The notes under the pieces are model-generated. The model was not told where the DNA came from. It did not search any database and was given only the letters and a program-made list of their open reading frames with translations. Shown piece after piece: positions 55,174 to 64,000 of a stretch of 64,000 nt of DNA (position 1 is the first letter of the stretch; every line of letters begins with the position of its first letter). A program made the translations under genes and the position numbers. This stretch comes from Shewanella gelidimarina. Lineage in GTDB: Bacteria > Pseudomonadota > Gammaproteobacteria > Enterobacterales > Shewanellaceae. The stretch lies in assembly GCF_023283945.1 (NCBI RefSeq), contig NZ_JAKIKW010000005.1:186001-250000 (forward strand), read 5' to 3'.

Positions 55174-55860
55174 TTAGCTGACTCTAGGTCGTAAGCTTAA
55201 CATCACGCTAGCACTCCAGGCCACAAAACTGGCGATACCAACCCATTCAAAAATGGCGGGCCACCAAATGGCAGGGCGATGCACCTCGACCAAGAGTTCA
55301 TGATAGAAAGCTCTACCGCCCTCTGTTAGCTCGAAGCCTAACAGGGGGACCAATAAGAAAGCTGACATATTCACAAACGCGATAATGGCTAAAACACTGG
55401 TCGAACGTGAAAATAAGCGCCCTCTACCAACGAATAAATACAGTCCGTAAAACATCGAACTGGCACTGCCGAAGATAAAGAAATACTTAATAGCCACAAT
55501 ATGTAAATGATAAACATTGATAGGGAACAAGCCGACCGCCGCTAAACAGAAGAATGTCAGTCCTAAGCAAGCAAAAAAGGGATAAGACCAAGATGAGTCC
55601 GCTATTTGCAATGAAAAAAGACAAAAGAGTACCGCGCTCAAGCTCCCGAAAAATAGACCACCATTAATAATCACCGCAAAGTCGGAGTGTCCATAATGAC
55701 CCAACTCACTCAGCGTGTGGTTCAAAAAACTAAAGCCTTCACCGTCATACAGCTTAAATGTCAGTACCGACAACATCAAACCTAGCAATAGCCCAAAAAT
55801 CCCGAGCATACCAAATCTAAATGCGAGTGTAGAAACCTTATTGTTTGTCCGAGCTACCAT
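55174..55860 (-). CDS. DUF998 integral membrane protein
   Basis: 228 residues with about six membrane helices, beginning FGMLGIFGLLLGLMLS. The loop 'NHTLSELGHYGHSD' after the first helix is the DUF998 hallmark, and GLFPINVYHLH follows the fourth helix. The family function is unknown. No operon partner; convergent with ubiV. Confidence 0.85.
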   Translation of the reverse strand: MVARTNNKVSTLAFRFGMLGIFGLLLGLMLSVLTFKLYDGEGFSFLNHTLSELGHYGHSDFAVIINGGLFFGSLSAVLFCLFSLQIADSSWSYPFFACLGLTFFCLAAVGLFPINVYHLHIVAIKYFFIFGSASSMFYGLYLFVGRGRLFSRSTSVLAIIAFVNMSAFLLVPLLGFELTEGGRAFYHELLVEVHRPAIWWPAIFEWVGIASFVAWSASVMLSLRPRVS

Positions 55861-56232
55861 ATATTCCTATTTTTATATTATTTAATGGCATCGTCTAATA
55901 TATATCGAATTAGCCTTAGTTAAAGAGGTCTAGCTCAGATTTTTAACAACCATTACTAACACAAGATACGTAACATCCACGTTACTTTTATAGTCTACCG
56001 TCATTTGTTTTCAAGTTAAAACTCTGAAACAACTCAAACATTAACGCCGAAAAAGACAATACTGCCAGAAAGTTAGCTAAAAATAGTATTCTGTACGCAT
56101 TGCTAATACTTCGTTAAAGAAATTAGTTAAACCTGAATAAAAATAAGTGTATTAATGCTATATTCCACACAATATATGTTGGTACATTTCCAACATATCG
56201 AGTAATCCCCTTTGCAGTCACATGGAATAATA
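55861..56232. other. Intergenic region upstream of the chemoreceptor gene
   Basis: 372 AT-rich bases with promoters for the DUF998 gene and the chemoreceptor. It carries the inverted repeat at 56174-56198. No FliA-type promoter is visible. Confidence 0.45.
56174..56198. promoter_or_regulatory. 9-bp inverted repeat in the chemoreceptor 5' region
   Basis: ATATGTTGG-TACATTT-CCAACATAT, 34 bases before the start codon. It is either an operator or an mRNA hairpin; no regulator is assigned. Confidence 0.45.
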
Positions 56233-57777
56233 ATGACAAGAAACAATGCAAACATAGTCAACCAGGAAGTTAGACTAACATCTTCAGATCAATTGATATC
56301 AAGCACTGATAGACGAGGGATTATCACCTACGTTAATCAGCGATTTATCGAAGTATCAGGCTATACAGAGAAAGAACTGCTTGGCCAACATCATAATCTT
56401 GTACGACACCCTGACATGCCCAAAGCGGCTTTTAAAGAGATGTGGGCAAAACTCGAAGCGAGACAATCATGGCGTGGCATGGTTAAAAATCGCTGTGAAA
56501 ACGGCCATTTTTACTGGGTTGATGCTTTTGTTTCGCCACTATTTGAACAGGGTGAGCTGATTGGTTATCAATCTGTGCGTGTTGCGCCTAAGGTCGAATA
56601 CATCAATAAGGCGCAAAAAATTTATCAACGACTCAATTTAGATAAACGTGTTAGCGACCCTATTAGCTTAACCAATAAACGCCTACTATCTGCATTTTGT
56701 GCCAGCCTAGGTTTAGCGGCTGCTGGTTATATTTGGGGTTGGGGCGTAATTTTAGCCGGTATCGTGTTAATGGCCGTAAACCTTCTCATCTTTTATGACG
56801 AAGCCTTTCGTATTCCTGCTCGATTAATGCAGTTGAAACAGCAGCATGATTCTGTCAGTCGTTTTATATATTGCGGTCGAGACACCTCTTCATTGCTTGA
56901 TTTTCAGTTAATGATGAAAGATGCCAAACTGCAAGGCGTGCTGGGACGCTCTCAAGATAATGCCGAAAATATTGATGCCATATCCACTCAATTAATGACT
57001 GCCGCTCAACAAGCCCATGTTGGGCTGGATATTGAAAACCAGCAAATAGAGCTAATCGCCAGTGCTACTGAGGAGATGGCCGCCACCATTACAGAGGTCG
57101 CTTCAAATATTCAATCAACCTCTAAACGCATTCAAGACACTTACCAGCTTTGCCATGAAAGCCGTGACAAAATGCAACAAAGTGCAGTCAGCATTAGTGA
57201 GCTAACTGATTCAGTGACAGAAGCAGCGGCGAATGCACAATTACTAAACAAAGAAGCGGAGCGAGTAGCCAGTGCAATGTCTGAGATTGATGCCATTGCC
57301 GAACAAACTAATTTATTAGCGCTCAATGCCGCTATCGAAGCCGCAAGGGCCGGTGAACAAGGGCGAGGATTTGCGGTTGTTGCAGATGAAGTTCGTGCGC
57401 TATCGAGCCGCACGCAACAGTCAACAGAAAGCATCTCTAAGAGTGTCAATAAGATGTTTACCATGCTGACTCAGTGGTCAAAACAGATGGATGAGAGTAA
57501 GTCACAAGCATTGTTATGCACTGACGATGCCGAAGTTTCAGCGCAAAAAGTCGACACTATTTTTGAAGCCGTAAAAAATATTCACGATTTAGCGCAACAA
57601 AATGCCGTTGCCGCAGAGCAACAGACCTTGGTTGTCGGTGAAATAAACCGAAATATTAGTCACATTAGCCAAGCATCAAATGAAAATTTAGGCGCTATTG
57701 ATGTGGTTGAAACATCGGTTAAAGCGTTAAAAATTAATGCTGAAAAAGCAAAATCTTTGAGAAAAACATTTAGTTAG
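56233..57777 (+). CDS. PAS-containing methyl-accepting chemotaxis protein (Aer-like)
   Basis: 514 residues from ATG 56233. An N-terminal PAS domain (about 15-125: [24 protein letters not shown], then [15 protein letters not shown]) is of the Aer type. Two closely spaced membrane helices (about 155-195) and a short HAMP-like linker follow. The methyl-accepting domain has the strictly conserved hairpin tip [20 protein letters not shown]. There is no periplasmic ligand domain, so it senses an internal signal such as redox state, possibly through FAD. Monocistronic. Confidence 0.92.
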   Translation: MTRNNANIVNQEVRLTSSDQLISSTDRRGIITYVNQRFIEVSGYTEKELLGQHHNLVRHPDMPKAAFKEMWAKLEARQSWRGMVKNRCENGHFYWVDAFVSPLFEQGELIGYQSVRVAPKVEYINKAQKIYQRLNLDKRVSDPISLTNKRLLSAFCASLGLAAAGYIWGWGVILAGIVLMAVNLLIFYDEAFRIPARLMQLKQQHDSVSRFIYCGRDTSSLLDFQLMMKDAKLQGVLGRSQDNAENIDAISTQLMTAAQQAHVGLDIENQQIELIASATEEMAATITEVASNIQSTSKRIQDTYQLCHESRDKMQQSAVSISELTDSVTEAAANAQLLNKEAERVASAMSEIDAIAEQTNLLALNAAIEAARAGEQGRGFAVVADEVRALSSRTQQSTESISKSVNKMFTMLTQWSKQMDESKSQALLCTDDAEVSAQKVDTIFEAVKNIHDLAQQNAVAAEQQTLVVGEINRNISHISQASNENLGAIDVVETSVKALKINAEKAKSLRKTFS

Positions 57778-58133
57778 TTTGCCCTCCGTAATAAGTGTTG
57801 TCGTTACCACTAGTGGGTAGCGACAACATCTGCCACACAAAACAATCAACAACTACGAAACATAAACAAACCATTGTTTTAAATGAATTTAAACAAAAAA
57901 TATTTTTGTGCTTTTGCTACTTATTCCGATACAATATAAATAGTCATTTAGAGTTAATAACTATTCGCTAGTCTTGATATGTTCTATATAACAAGAGAAT
58001 CGTTTTACTTAGATGTTTTAAGGCGGTAACCTCGCCTGCTAGCGGTTGAATGAATATTCAATACATTATTTGCTTAAGTACCAATTCAGCTTTAACGCTG
58101 TAAAGCAAAACTCGATATTTAGGGTAATAAAAA
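57778..58133. other. Intergenic region between the chemoreceptor and YjiH-family genes
   Basis: 356 bases. It starts with a strong hairpin at 57796-57828, then AT-rich sequence with probable promoter elements for the GTG-started gene at 58134. No small ORF or RNA gene is recognised. Confidence 0.45.
57796..57828. repeat. Hairpin after the chemoreceptor gene
   Basis: TGTTGTCG and CGACAACA pair around an inner TTACCAC/GTGGGTAG stem. No T tract follows, so it is a transcript-end hairpin at best. Confidence 0.5.
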
Positions 58134-59489
58134 GTGTCAGAAAAACAAACCCATAACATTAAAACCATACTTACGTTTATTGTGCCATCACTGATCGGTC
58201 TACTCTTATTCATGACCCCAATCAGTTATCAAGACGCAATCACCATTCCAATTGCGATTATCTCTAAAGGTCTACAAAGCCTGCTGGGTGACGCTCTCAT
58301 CGGCATTGTCACCGCGATTGTTATCTTTACTGCTTTGGCATCATTAGTCGTTAAAGTCGCACAGCCTAAATTTGTGACTAAAAGCGTTTTTTTAAACTCT
58401 TTGTTTAATGTCACCCCTATTTGGTTAGTGATCCGCATACTCGGTGCCATCTTTATCAGCTTAACCTTCTTCGAAGTCGGTCCTGAAGCCATTCGCTCTG
58501 GTAGCACTGGTGCACTGGTTCTCAACGACCTATTGCCGGTACTGTTTTCTGTCTTCTTATTTGCTGGGATGTTACTGCCGCTATTACTAAACTTTGGTTT
58601 GCTGGAGCTATTAGGCACACTGCTGACTAAAGTCATGCGTCCTATCTTCAATCTGCCGGGTCGAAGTGCCATTGATTGTATGGCATCTTGGTTAGGAGAT
58701 GGCAGTGTCGGCATCTTGATGACCAGCAAGCAATACGAAGCGCGCTTCTATACTCAACGTGAAGCTGCTGTTATTGGTACAACATTCTCAGCAGTATCGA
58801 TAACCTTCTCACTGGTGGTTATCTCGCAAGTTCAGCTAGAGCACCTATTTGTCCCTTTCTACCTCACGGTGTGTTTTGCCGGTTTTGTTGCAGCGATAAT
58901 AGTGCCTAAACTGCCACCCCTGTCGTGGAAAAAAGACCTCTATATTGATGAAACACCCCGCCATAAAGATGATGAAGTCATCCCTGCTGGCCATGGCGTA
59001 TTCTCTTGGGGTTTAGATCTAGCACTGACCAAAGCCTCTCGCGCTGGCGGCATCAAACATACATTGACCGATGGTGTTAAAAACGTAGTTGATATGATTT
59101 TTGGTGTGATCCCAGTGGTGATGGGAATTGGTACCATCGCCTTGATGGTTGCCGAATTCACGCCAATCTTTAACTATCTTGGTATGCCGTTTATCCCGCT
59201 ACTGGAACTATTACAAGTACCAGAAGCTGCTGAAGCCTCTAAAACAATTGTGGTGGGTTTTGCGGATATGTTTATTCCGGCCATTCTTGCCAGCTCTATT
59301 GAGTCAGACATGACCCGCTTTATTATTGCGGCACTGTCAGTCACGCAGCTTATCTATATGAGTGAAGTTGGCGCACTATTGATGGGCAGTAAAATCCCTG
59401 TTAATTTCCTTGAGCTTGCAGTGGTCTTTATCTTGAGAACACTAGTGACCTTGCCTGTTATTGCAGGGATCGCCCACCTGATTTTCTAG
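58134..59489 (+). CDS. YjiH-family membrane protein with nucleoside-recognition (Gate) domains
   Basis: 451 residues from a GTG start with AGGGTAAT upstream. About ten membrane helices arranged in two halves, each with a Gate-like motif ('LNFGLLELLGTLLTKVMRPIFN' and, in the second half, 'VVGFADMFIPAILASSIES'). A cytosolic segment (PPLSWKKDLYIDETPRHKDDE) separates them. The family is widespread in proteobacteria and Firmicutes; transport of a nucleoside-like or metal ligand is suspected but unproven. Monocistronic. Confidence 0.85.
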   Translation: MSEKQTHNIKTILTFIVPSLIGLLLFMTPISYQDAITIPIAIISKGLQSLLGDALIGIVTAIVIFTALASLVVKVAQPKFVTKSVFLNSLFNVTPIWLVIRILGAIFISLTFFEVGPEAIRSGSTGALVLNDLLPVLFSVFLFAGMLLPLLLNFGLLELLGTLLTKVMRPIFNLPGRSAIDCMASWLGDGSVGILMTSKQYEARFYTQREAAVIGTTFSAVSITFSLVVISQVQLEHLFVPFYLTVCFAGFVAAIIVPKLPPLSWKKDLYIDETPRHKDDEVIPAGHGVFSWGLDLALTKASRAGGIKHTLTDGVKNVVDMIFGVIPVVMGIGTIALMVAEFTPIFNYLGMPFIPLLELLQVPEAAEASKTIVVGFADMFIPAILASSIESDMTRFIIAALSVTQLIYMSEVGALLMGSKIPVNFLELAVVFILRTLVTLPVIAGIAHLIF

Positions 59490-59520
59490 TTTTTATAGAG
59501 AAGCAGTCAAGGTCAATAAT

Positions 59521-59547
59521 CGGAGCGCATAAGCGCTCCTTTTTTTT
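59521..59547 (+). terminator. Rho-independent terminator of the YjiH-family gene
   Basis: CGGAGCGC-ATAA-GCGCTCC followed by eight T. Confidence 0.88.
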
Positions 59548-59638
59548 GCCTCGTCATCAACATGCCACAAATAGTTCATCAGCTAGTCAACTGCCACTTT
59601 TACTCTATTGTCATATCCCCGCTTTCACTGGCAGGACA

Positions 59639-60565
59639 ATGGAAAACAAACAGCAAGGAATTGCCACAACAGCACTCGACAACAGGCTTGGAGGCCGCAG
59701 CCTACCGCCGCAGAATGACACGGTTAAGCCCATAAATAGCGCCAGATTGAATCAAGCACAACACTATAATGCCATTTGGCTTTCAGACGTTCACCTTGGC
59801 ACTAAAGACTGCAAAGCTGAGTATCTACTGCAACTGTTAAATTCGCTCCAAACAGACACCCTGTTTCTGGTCGGCGATATCTTTGACATATGGGCGCTAA
59901 AACGAAAATTCCTTTGGCCTCAATCACATAATCTCGTTCTACAAAAACTGCTCAAAATGGCACGAGAAGGCACACGTATTGTGTACATTCCGGGCAATCA
60001 CGATGAAGCCCTAAAGCCCTACGATGGATTTTGTCTGTGGGACCTTACCATTACCAAAGAGCATATTCACACCACAGTGTCAGGACGTAAAGTGTTGATA
60101 TTACATGGCGACCAATTTGACTCTGAAGTGTGTATTGGCCGCGCTTACGCCAAATTAGGCGATCACCTTTATGACTTCCTGTTATTCCTAAATCGCCAAC
60201 TGCATAAGGTACGCAGCCAATTAGGGTATCCGTACTGGTCACTGGCCAGTTACGTCAAACTCAGAGTCAGTAAAGCACAACAAGCCATTAAAAATTATCG
60301 CAGCGCCGTCACCCGCTATGCAAAGCGCATGGAAGTGGATGTTGTCGTTTGTGGTCATATCCACCAGCCCGAACTCACGGTTACCGACAATATGGTTTAC
60401 GCCAATGACGGTGATTGGGTGGAAAACTGCACTTTTATAGCGGAGTCCGATGCGGGTGATATCCAACTGCTGAAATGGCAAGAAGCCACAGCCTGTGCCC
60501 GACTTATCAGCGTCATTCAATTTAGCCACCACTCAGGTTCACCAATGATAAAGCGCGTAGCTTAG
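59639..60565 (+). CDS. LpxH-like metallophosphoesterase
   Basis: 308 residues from ATG 59639, preceded by AGGAC; the longer frame to 59546 starts inside a terminator. The calcineurin-like metal sites are complete: SDVHLG, GDIFDIW, GNHDE, HGDQFD and GHIHQPE. It belongs to the UDP-2,3-diacylglucosamine hydrolase-like group, but it is longer than LpxH (240) and has an extra N-terminal 45 residues, so a different phospho-substrate is possible. The acyltransferase gene follows 41 bases later, hinting at a shared lipid role. Confidence 0.85.
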   Translation: MENKQQGIATTALDNRLGGRSLPPQNDTVKPINSARLNQAQHYNAIWLSDVHLGTKDCKAEYLLQLLNSLQTDTLFLVGDIFDIWALKRKFLWPQSHNLVLQKLLKMAREGTRIVYIPGNHDEALKPYDGFCLWDLTITKEHIHTTVSGRKVLILHGDQFDSEVCIGRAYAKLGDHLYDFLLFLNRQLHKVRSQLGYPYWSLASYVKLRVSKAQQAIKNYRSAVTRYAKRMEVDVVVCGHIHQPELTVTDNMVYANDGDWVENCTFIAESDAGDIQLLKWQEATACARLISVIQFSHHSGSPMIKRVA

Positions 60566-60606
60566 GCTCATATCTGTTCATAGCAGCTCATCAATAGGGT
60601 TTTATT

Positions 60607-62346
60607 ATGATTTTCAATGTCGACAATGTTGTAGAACAAAACTTACCCATGCTCGATAAAACCCCTTGGCTAGCCACGCCCACCAAGGCGATGCTGCGTT
60701 ACCTACTCAAAGAGAAAGAGTGTAATGACATCGCTAATCAATTCTCCTATTTAAAGGGGGTTGATTTCGTCGAGCAGGTACTCAATAGTTTCAATTTCAA
60801 CTACAGCGTGCCCAATAGCGAAATAGAAAACATCCCTATTGAAGGGCGGGTTGTCATCTATGCCAACCATCCTATCGGGTCTCTTGATGCCTTAGCCATG
60901 ATAAAACTGATCAGCAAGGTGAGACCCGACATAAAAGTGGTCGCCAATGAACTACTGATGGCACTTGAACCGCTGCACTCAATACTGCTGCCGGTTCGTA
61001 ATATGACGGGTGGCACGCCCAAACAGCACCTCAATAATATCCATCAGCATCTGCGAGATGAAGGTGCGCTATTGATTTTCCCCAGTGGCGAGGTGTCACG
61101 GCTTCGACCAACAGGCGTGGTTGACCTGCACTGGCATTCTGGTTTTTTAAAGATCGCTAAAGCCTGTAACTCCCCGCTGCTGCCTATGCACGCTGATGCT
61201 AAAAACTCAGCAGCGTTCTACGGCGCCTCAATGCTGTATAAACCACTGGCCAGTTTGATGCTCGTAACAGAGATGTTTAAGCAAGCCAAGAAAACCATGC
61301 CCGTACGCATTGGAGAGTTAATTCCTAAAGAGGTGGTTAATAGCTCAGATTTCCCACTGAAAACAAAAGTTAAGCTATTAAAAAATCATCTCTACCGTAT
61401 CGGCAAAAATCGCAGTCCGCTGTTTACCACCCAAAGTGCCATTGCTCATCCTGAGTCTCGCGGTGAGTTACAAACGGCACTTTTACAGTGCGAGGTCCTA
61501 GGCGAAACCAGCGATAAAAAGAAGATTTACCTCTATCAACACCAAGCAAGTAACCCGATTATGCGCGAAATAGGACGACTGAGAGAGATAGCTTTTCGGG
61601 CTGTTGGTGAAGGCACTGGCAATCGCAGAGATACCGACAAATACGACTCCTACTATCAGCACTTAGTGTTATGGGACCCCGTAGATATGGAAATCGTCGG
61701 TTCATACCGTTTTGCCGGTGCTAAAGAGGTTCATCAACAATATGGTAATGATGCACTTTACAGCCAATCATTATTTAAATACCACAGCAACTTCACCCCC
61801 TACTTTGAACAAGGTTTAGAGCTTGGGCGTAGCTTTGTGCAACCCAAATATTGGGGTAAACGCAGTTTAGATTACCTCTGGATTGGCATCGGCGCCTTTT
61901 TGGTTAAAAACCCACAATATCGGTACCTGTTTGGTCCCGTATCGTTAAGTGATCAACTGCCAGAACCCGCCAAAGAGTGCTTAATCCACTTTTATAAAAT
62001 GCAGTTCGCCAGCGAGCAACCACTGGCGCACTCTTTTAGTCCGTTTATTTTTAACGAAGATAAACTGCAATTACTTAATCGCCAATACGGCCAGCTTGAA
62101 TATGCCGAAGGCTTTAAATTACTCAAGCAAACGATGGCCAGTATGGGCACGGCGGTGCCTGCACTCTATAAACAATATGGCGAGCTTTGTAATGACGATG
62201 GTGTCAGCTTTCTTGATTTTGGCATTGATGCTGAGTTTGGGGATTGCATCGATGGCTTGGTGTTGGTTGATACGCATAAATTGAAACACAAAAAACGCAG
62301 TCGCTACTTTGATTGTCACCGACCAGAACTTGGGGCGGTAATCTAG
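60607..62346 (+). CDS. OlsF-like bifunctional acyltransferase (predicted ornithine lipid synthase)
   Basis: 579 residues, a fusion of two acyltransferases. The N-terminal half (about 60-290) is a lysophospholipid-type acyltransferase with ANHPIGSLDALA (His88 and Asp94) and FPSGEVSR. The C-terminal half (about 305-560) is an OlsB/GNAT-type domain with SYRFAGAKEV, ELGRSFVQPKYWGKRSLDYLW and the 'YRYLFGPVSLSD' segment. This order and length fit OlsF, which makes the phosphorus-free ornithine lipids in Serratia and Vibrio by acylating ornithine twice. Ornithine as substrate is inferred from the family. It probably shares a transcript with the phosphoesterase. Confidence 0.8.
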   Translation: MIFNVDNVVEQNLPMLDKTPWLATPTKAMLRYLLKEKECNDIANQFSYLKGVDFVEQVLNSFNFNYSVPNSEIENIPIEGRVVIYANHPIGSLDALAMIKLISKVRPDIKVVANELLMALEPLHSILLPVRNMTGGTPKQHLNNIHQHLRDEGALLIFPSGEVSRLRPTGVVDLHWHSGFLKIAKACNSPLLPMHADAKNSAAFYGASMLYKPLASLMLVTEMFKQAKKTMPVRIGELIPKEVVNSSDFPLKTKVKLLKNHLYRIGKNRSPLFTTQSAIAHPESRGELQTALLQCEVLGETSDKKKIYLYQHQASNPIMREIGRLREIAFRAVGEGTGNRRDTDKYDSYYQHLVLWDPVDMEIVGSYRFAGAKEVHQQYGNDALYSQSLFKYHSNFTPYFEQGLELGRSFVQPKYWGKRSLDYLWIGIGAFLVKNPQYRYLFGPVSLSDQLPEPAKECLIHFYKMQFASEQPLAHSFSPFIFNEDKLQLLNRQYGQLEYAEGFKLLKQTMASMGTAVPALYKQYGELCNDDGVSFLDFGIDAEFGDCIDGLVLVDTHKLKHKKRSRYFDCHRPELGAVI

Positions 62347-62384
62347 TCCCTTATGTTTGTCGTTAGTCGGTGCTTACGTTGCTA

Positions 62385-62413
62385 ACAAAAAGGCCAGCCT
62401 CACGGGCTGGCCT
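62385..62413 (-). terminator. Terminator of the purine permease gene
   Basis: On the minus strand AGGCCAGCC-CGTG-AGGCTGGCCT is followed by TTTTTG; 23 bases after the stop codon. Confidence 0.85.
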
Positions 62414-62435
62414 CAATATTCAGTCGGCAAACGGA

Positions 62436-63818
62436 TTAAATCGCCCAACCGCCCAGATAGAAAGCCACTAAACCAAGCGTAATGGCGATAACGCCAAGTC
62501 GCAGTTTGCGCCACTCGCCGCTGCATATACGGCCAATCACCAAGGTGACAAACCCAAGCATTATCCCTGTCACAATATTACAGCTTAAGATAATAAACAC
62601 AGCGCAAGTCAGACCCGCCATCGCATCCACTTTATCGTCAAAATCAAGCTTAGTCACGTTGCTTAGCATCAGTAGTCCAACATACATCAGCGCTGGCGCC
62701 GTTGCATAAGCCGGCACTAGAAAGCTTAATGGCGCCAAGAACATCATCATTAAAAACAGCAAGCCAACAATGGTCGCCGTCAGGCCCGTTTTACCCCCCG
62801 CTGCGGTTCCGGCTGCAGATTCAATATAAACGGCAGCGGGAGCGCCGCCGACAACACCAGCAACAATACTGCTGACAGAATCTGACGTCAGTGCTTTACC
62901 ACCACCCACTATATTGTCGTTCTCATCCAGCAGTTCTGCTTGCCCAGCAACAGCACGGATAGTACCAGTAGCATCAAAAATTGCCGTCATCACCAACGCC
63001 AACACAATCGGCAGTACCACAGGGTTCAGCGCGCCCATAATATCGAGCTGGCCGATCATTGATGTTTCAGACATCAAGTCAGGCAATGCAAATAAGCCTT
63101 GGTAAGTTACGCTAGGATCAAATATTAAACCAAAGATTGATAAGCCGACAATCACCAGCAATATGCCACCAGGCATGCCACGGCGCTCAAGCCCTATCGT
63201 CGCCGCAAGACCAACAATCGTGGCGATCACCGGCAAGCTATTAATATCACCCAGCTTGACAGGTAAGCCAGCATCATTCGATACAATCAATTGCACGCTA
63301 TTGGTCGCAATAAGCAGTAAAAACAGACCAATACCAATGCCCGTGCCGTGAGCAATACCTTTTGGCAGATTAGTCAGTACCCACTGACGAATACCGGTGA
63401 CACTCACAAGGGTAAATACGATACCCATAAGAAAAATAGCGCCAAGCGTGACAGGAATCGATATGCCCTGCCCCAGCACCATACTAAAGGCCGTAAATGC
63501 CGTGAGTGATATTGCACAACCAATGGCCATCGGCAAGTTAGCCCATAACCCCATGAGCAACGACCCAAACGCGGCAATTAAGCAGGTAGCAATAAATACC
63601 GACGCTGGATCAAATCCCGCAGTACCAAGCATGTTAGGCACCACAATTACCGAATAAACCATCGCCAAAAACGTGGTTAAGCCAGCAATGACTTCACGTT
63701 TTAAGGTACTTCCACGGGCAGTAATATTAAAATAGCGATCCAAAAATGAATCAGAGGCAGACACAGCGGCAGAGCTAGAGTTAGAGTTAGAGCTAGAGAG
63801 AGTCTGTTCAGACTTCAT
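62436..63818 (-). CDS. AzgA-type NCS2 purine permease
   Basis: 460 residues, about 12-14 membrane helices. Family landmarks: [20 protein letters not shown] at the first helix, [16 protein letters not shown] in the third (AzgA version of the NCS2 'GxNAFF' region), '[16 protein letters not shown]' and '[16 protein letters not shown]'. It imports hypoxanthine/guanine or adenine with protons. The first 25 residues are a Ser/Asn-rich tail encoded partly by hexamer repeats (63771-63802). A structured leader candidate lies upstream (63887-63957). The exact purine is not determined. Confidence 0.88.
   Translation of the reverse strand: MKSEQTLSSSNSNSSSAAVSASDSFLDRYFNITARGSTLKREVIAGLTTFLAMVYSVIVVPNMLGTAGFDPASVFIATCLIAAFGSLLMGLWANLPMAIGCAISLTAFTAFSMVLGQGISIPVTLGAIFLMGIVFTLVSVTGIRQWVLTNLPKGIAHGTGIGIGLFLLLIATNSVQLIVSNDAGLPVKLGDINSLPVIATIVGLAATIGLERRGMPGGILLVIVGLSIFGLIFDPSVTYQGLFALPDLMSETSMIGQLDIMGALNPVVLPIVLALVMTAIFDATGTIRAVAGQAELLDENDNIVGGGKALTSDSVSSIVAGVVGGAPAAVYIESAAGTAAGGKTGLTATIVGLLFLMMMFLAPLSFLVPAYATAPALMYVGLLMLSNVTKLDFDDKVDAMAGLTCAVFIILSCNIVTGIMLGFVTLVIGRICSGEWRKLRLGVIAITLGLVAFYLGGWAI
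63771..63802. repeat. Hexanucleotide tandem repeat in the permease gene
   Basis: AGAGCT/AGAGTT units repeated five times with a partial sixth. They encode Ser-Asn/Ser-Ser pairs in the permease N-terminus. Unit changes would keep the reading frame, so this is length variation, not on/off switching. Confidence 0.65.
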
Positions 63819-63886
63819 AGTAGTTATACCTTTTGATCTCTTAAATATCAGTAAACCAATGGTTATTCATTGGCGATATGGCTATG

Positions 63887-63957
63887 GCAGGTAGAGCCCC
63901 AAACGAGATTGACTTGGGTGAGAGATCCACTTGGCGCTGATAGCGTTAGTGACCTGC
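63887..63957 (-). ncRNA. Candidate structured leader RNA (riboswitch-like) of the purine permease
   Basis: On the transcript strand the 71 bases fold by eye into a three-way junction. P1 is GCAGGU/ACCUGC. P2 is CACU/AGUG with an inner CGCU-AUC-AGCG hairpin. P3 is CCCAA/UUGGG. Single-stranded junction segments are GAUCUCUCA and GCUCU. Downstream lies a CCAAUG/CAUUGG hairpin (63855-63872) and then the AAAAGG ribosome site, a plausible expression platform. It sits 69 bases before the ATG. It does not match the classical guanine/adenine riboswitch core, so the class is unknown. Confidence 0.45.
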
Positions 63958-64000
63958 GAGTATTGGTGTGAACACATTTGTGATACACAATGTCTGGTAA

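Noticed and set aside
58229..58729. A 166-codon minus-strand frame inside the YjiH-family gene
   Set aside because: Shadow of a hydrophobic gene on the other strand.
59600..59640. TTGTCAT as a possible Pho box before the phosphoesterase-OlsF pair
   Set aside because: Only one half-site fits; the second direct repeat at the required 11-base period does not match.
63961..64000. CRP-like TGTGA sequences at the right end of the window
   Set aside because: TGTGA occurs twice in direct orientation, but no inverted TCACA at the proper 6-base spacing is present.

Overview
The window is a chromosomal segment of a marine gammaproteobacterium, almost certainly a Shewanella. I infer this from gene content and order: pomB-pomA / xseB-ispA-dxs / grpE / nadK followed directly by a lactate cluster lldP-dld(II)-lldEFG, with thiI, gcvA, ygdD, rlmM and an NAD-type isocitrate dehydrogenase nearby. 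Coding density is high, genes lie on both strands, and I see no prophage, integron, CRISPR array, rRNA or tRNA. Most of the region looks like conserved core genome, with a few less familiar pieces inserted.

Layout. 1-7.1 kb: tail of an SDR-type oxidoreductase, a TrmK-like tRNA methyltransferase, a Nudix hydrolase, an ECF sigma factor with a small membrane partner, glutamate symporter gltS, a DUF4136 lipoprotein, a Fur-box-preceded small membrane protein, then yciH-yqgE-ruvX. 7.1-16.3 kb: a secreted S9 peptidase, isocitrate dehydrogenase, and the rlmM / ygdD / hydrolase / gcvA block. 16.3-25.4 kb: a MITE-like repeat, thiI, the sodium-driven flagellar stator pomAB, the isoprenoid-precursor operon xseB-ispA-dxs, then grpE and nadK transcribed divergently across a sigma-32 promoter. 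25.4-33.8 kb: lactate permease, D-lactate dehydrogenase (FAD/FeS) and the L-lactate dehydrogenase LldEFG. 33.8-42 kb: a TonB-C-domain protein, a CobW-type GTPase, an operon of a multi-pass membrane ATPase-like protein plus an MscS channel, and two lipoproteins (one an exonuclease/phosphatase-fold protein). 42-50.6 kb: a DEAD-box helicase, two GGDEF/EAL proteins, an OsmC protein, a thioesterase and an HDOD protein. 50.9-55.9 kb: trhP (yegQ), a YfhL-type ferredoxin, ubiT and ubiUV for oxygen-independent ubiquinone synthesis, and a DUF998 membrane protein. 56-64 kb: a PAS-containing chemoreceptor, a YjiH-family membrane protein, a metallophosphoesterase, an OlsF-like bifunctional acyltransferase, and an AzgA-type purine permease with a structured leader.

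How it fits together. The gene set describes a motile, respiratory organism that oxidises D- and L-lactate, tunes behaviour with c-di-GMP and PAS sensors, keeps ubiquinone synthesis running without oxygen, and lives in a sodium-rich habitat (PomAB, GltS). The items I consider most worth a second look are the ATPase-like/MscS operon at 36.5-39.8 kb, whose Walker A motif lacks its lysine; the three-way-junction leader RNA candidate in front of the purine permease at 63.9 kb; the ECF sigma/DUF6768 pair with a self-type promoter; and the perfect Fur box in front of an unrecognised small membrane protein. All functional calls come from reading motifs and neighbourhoods; no database search was run.
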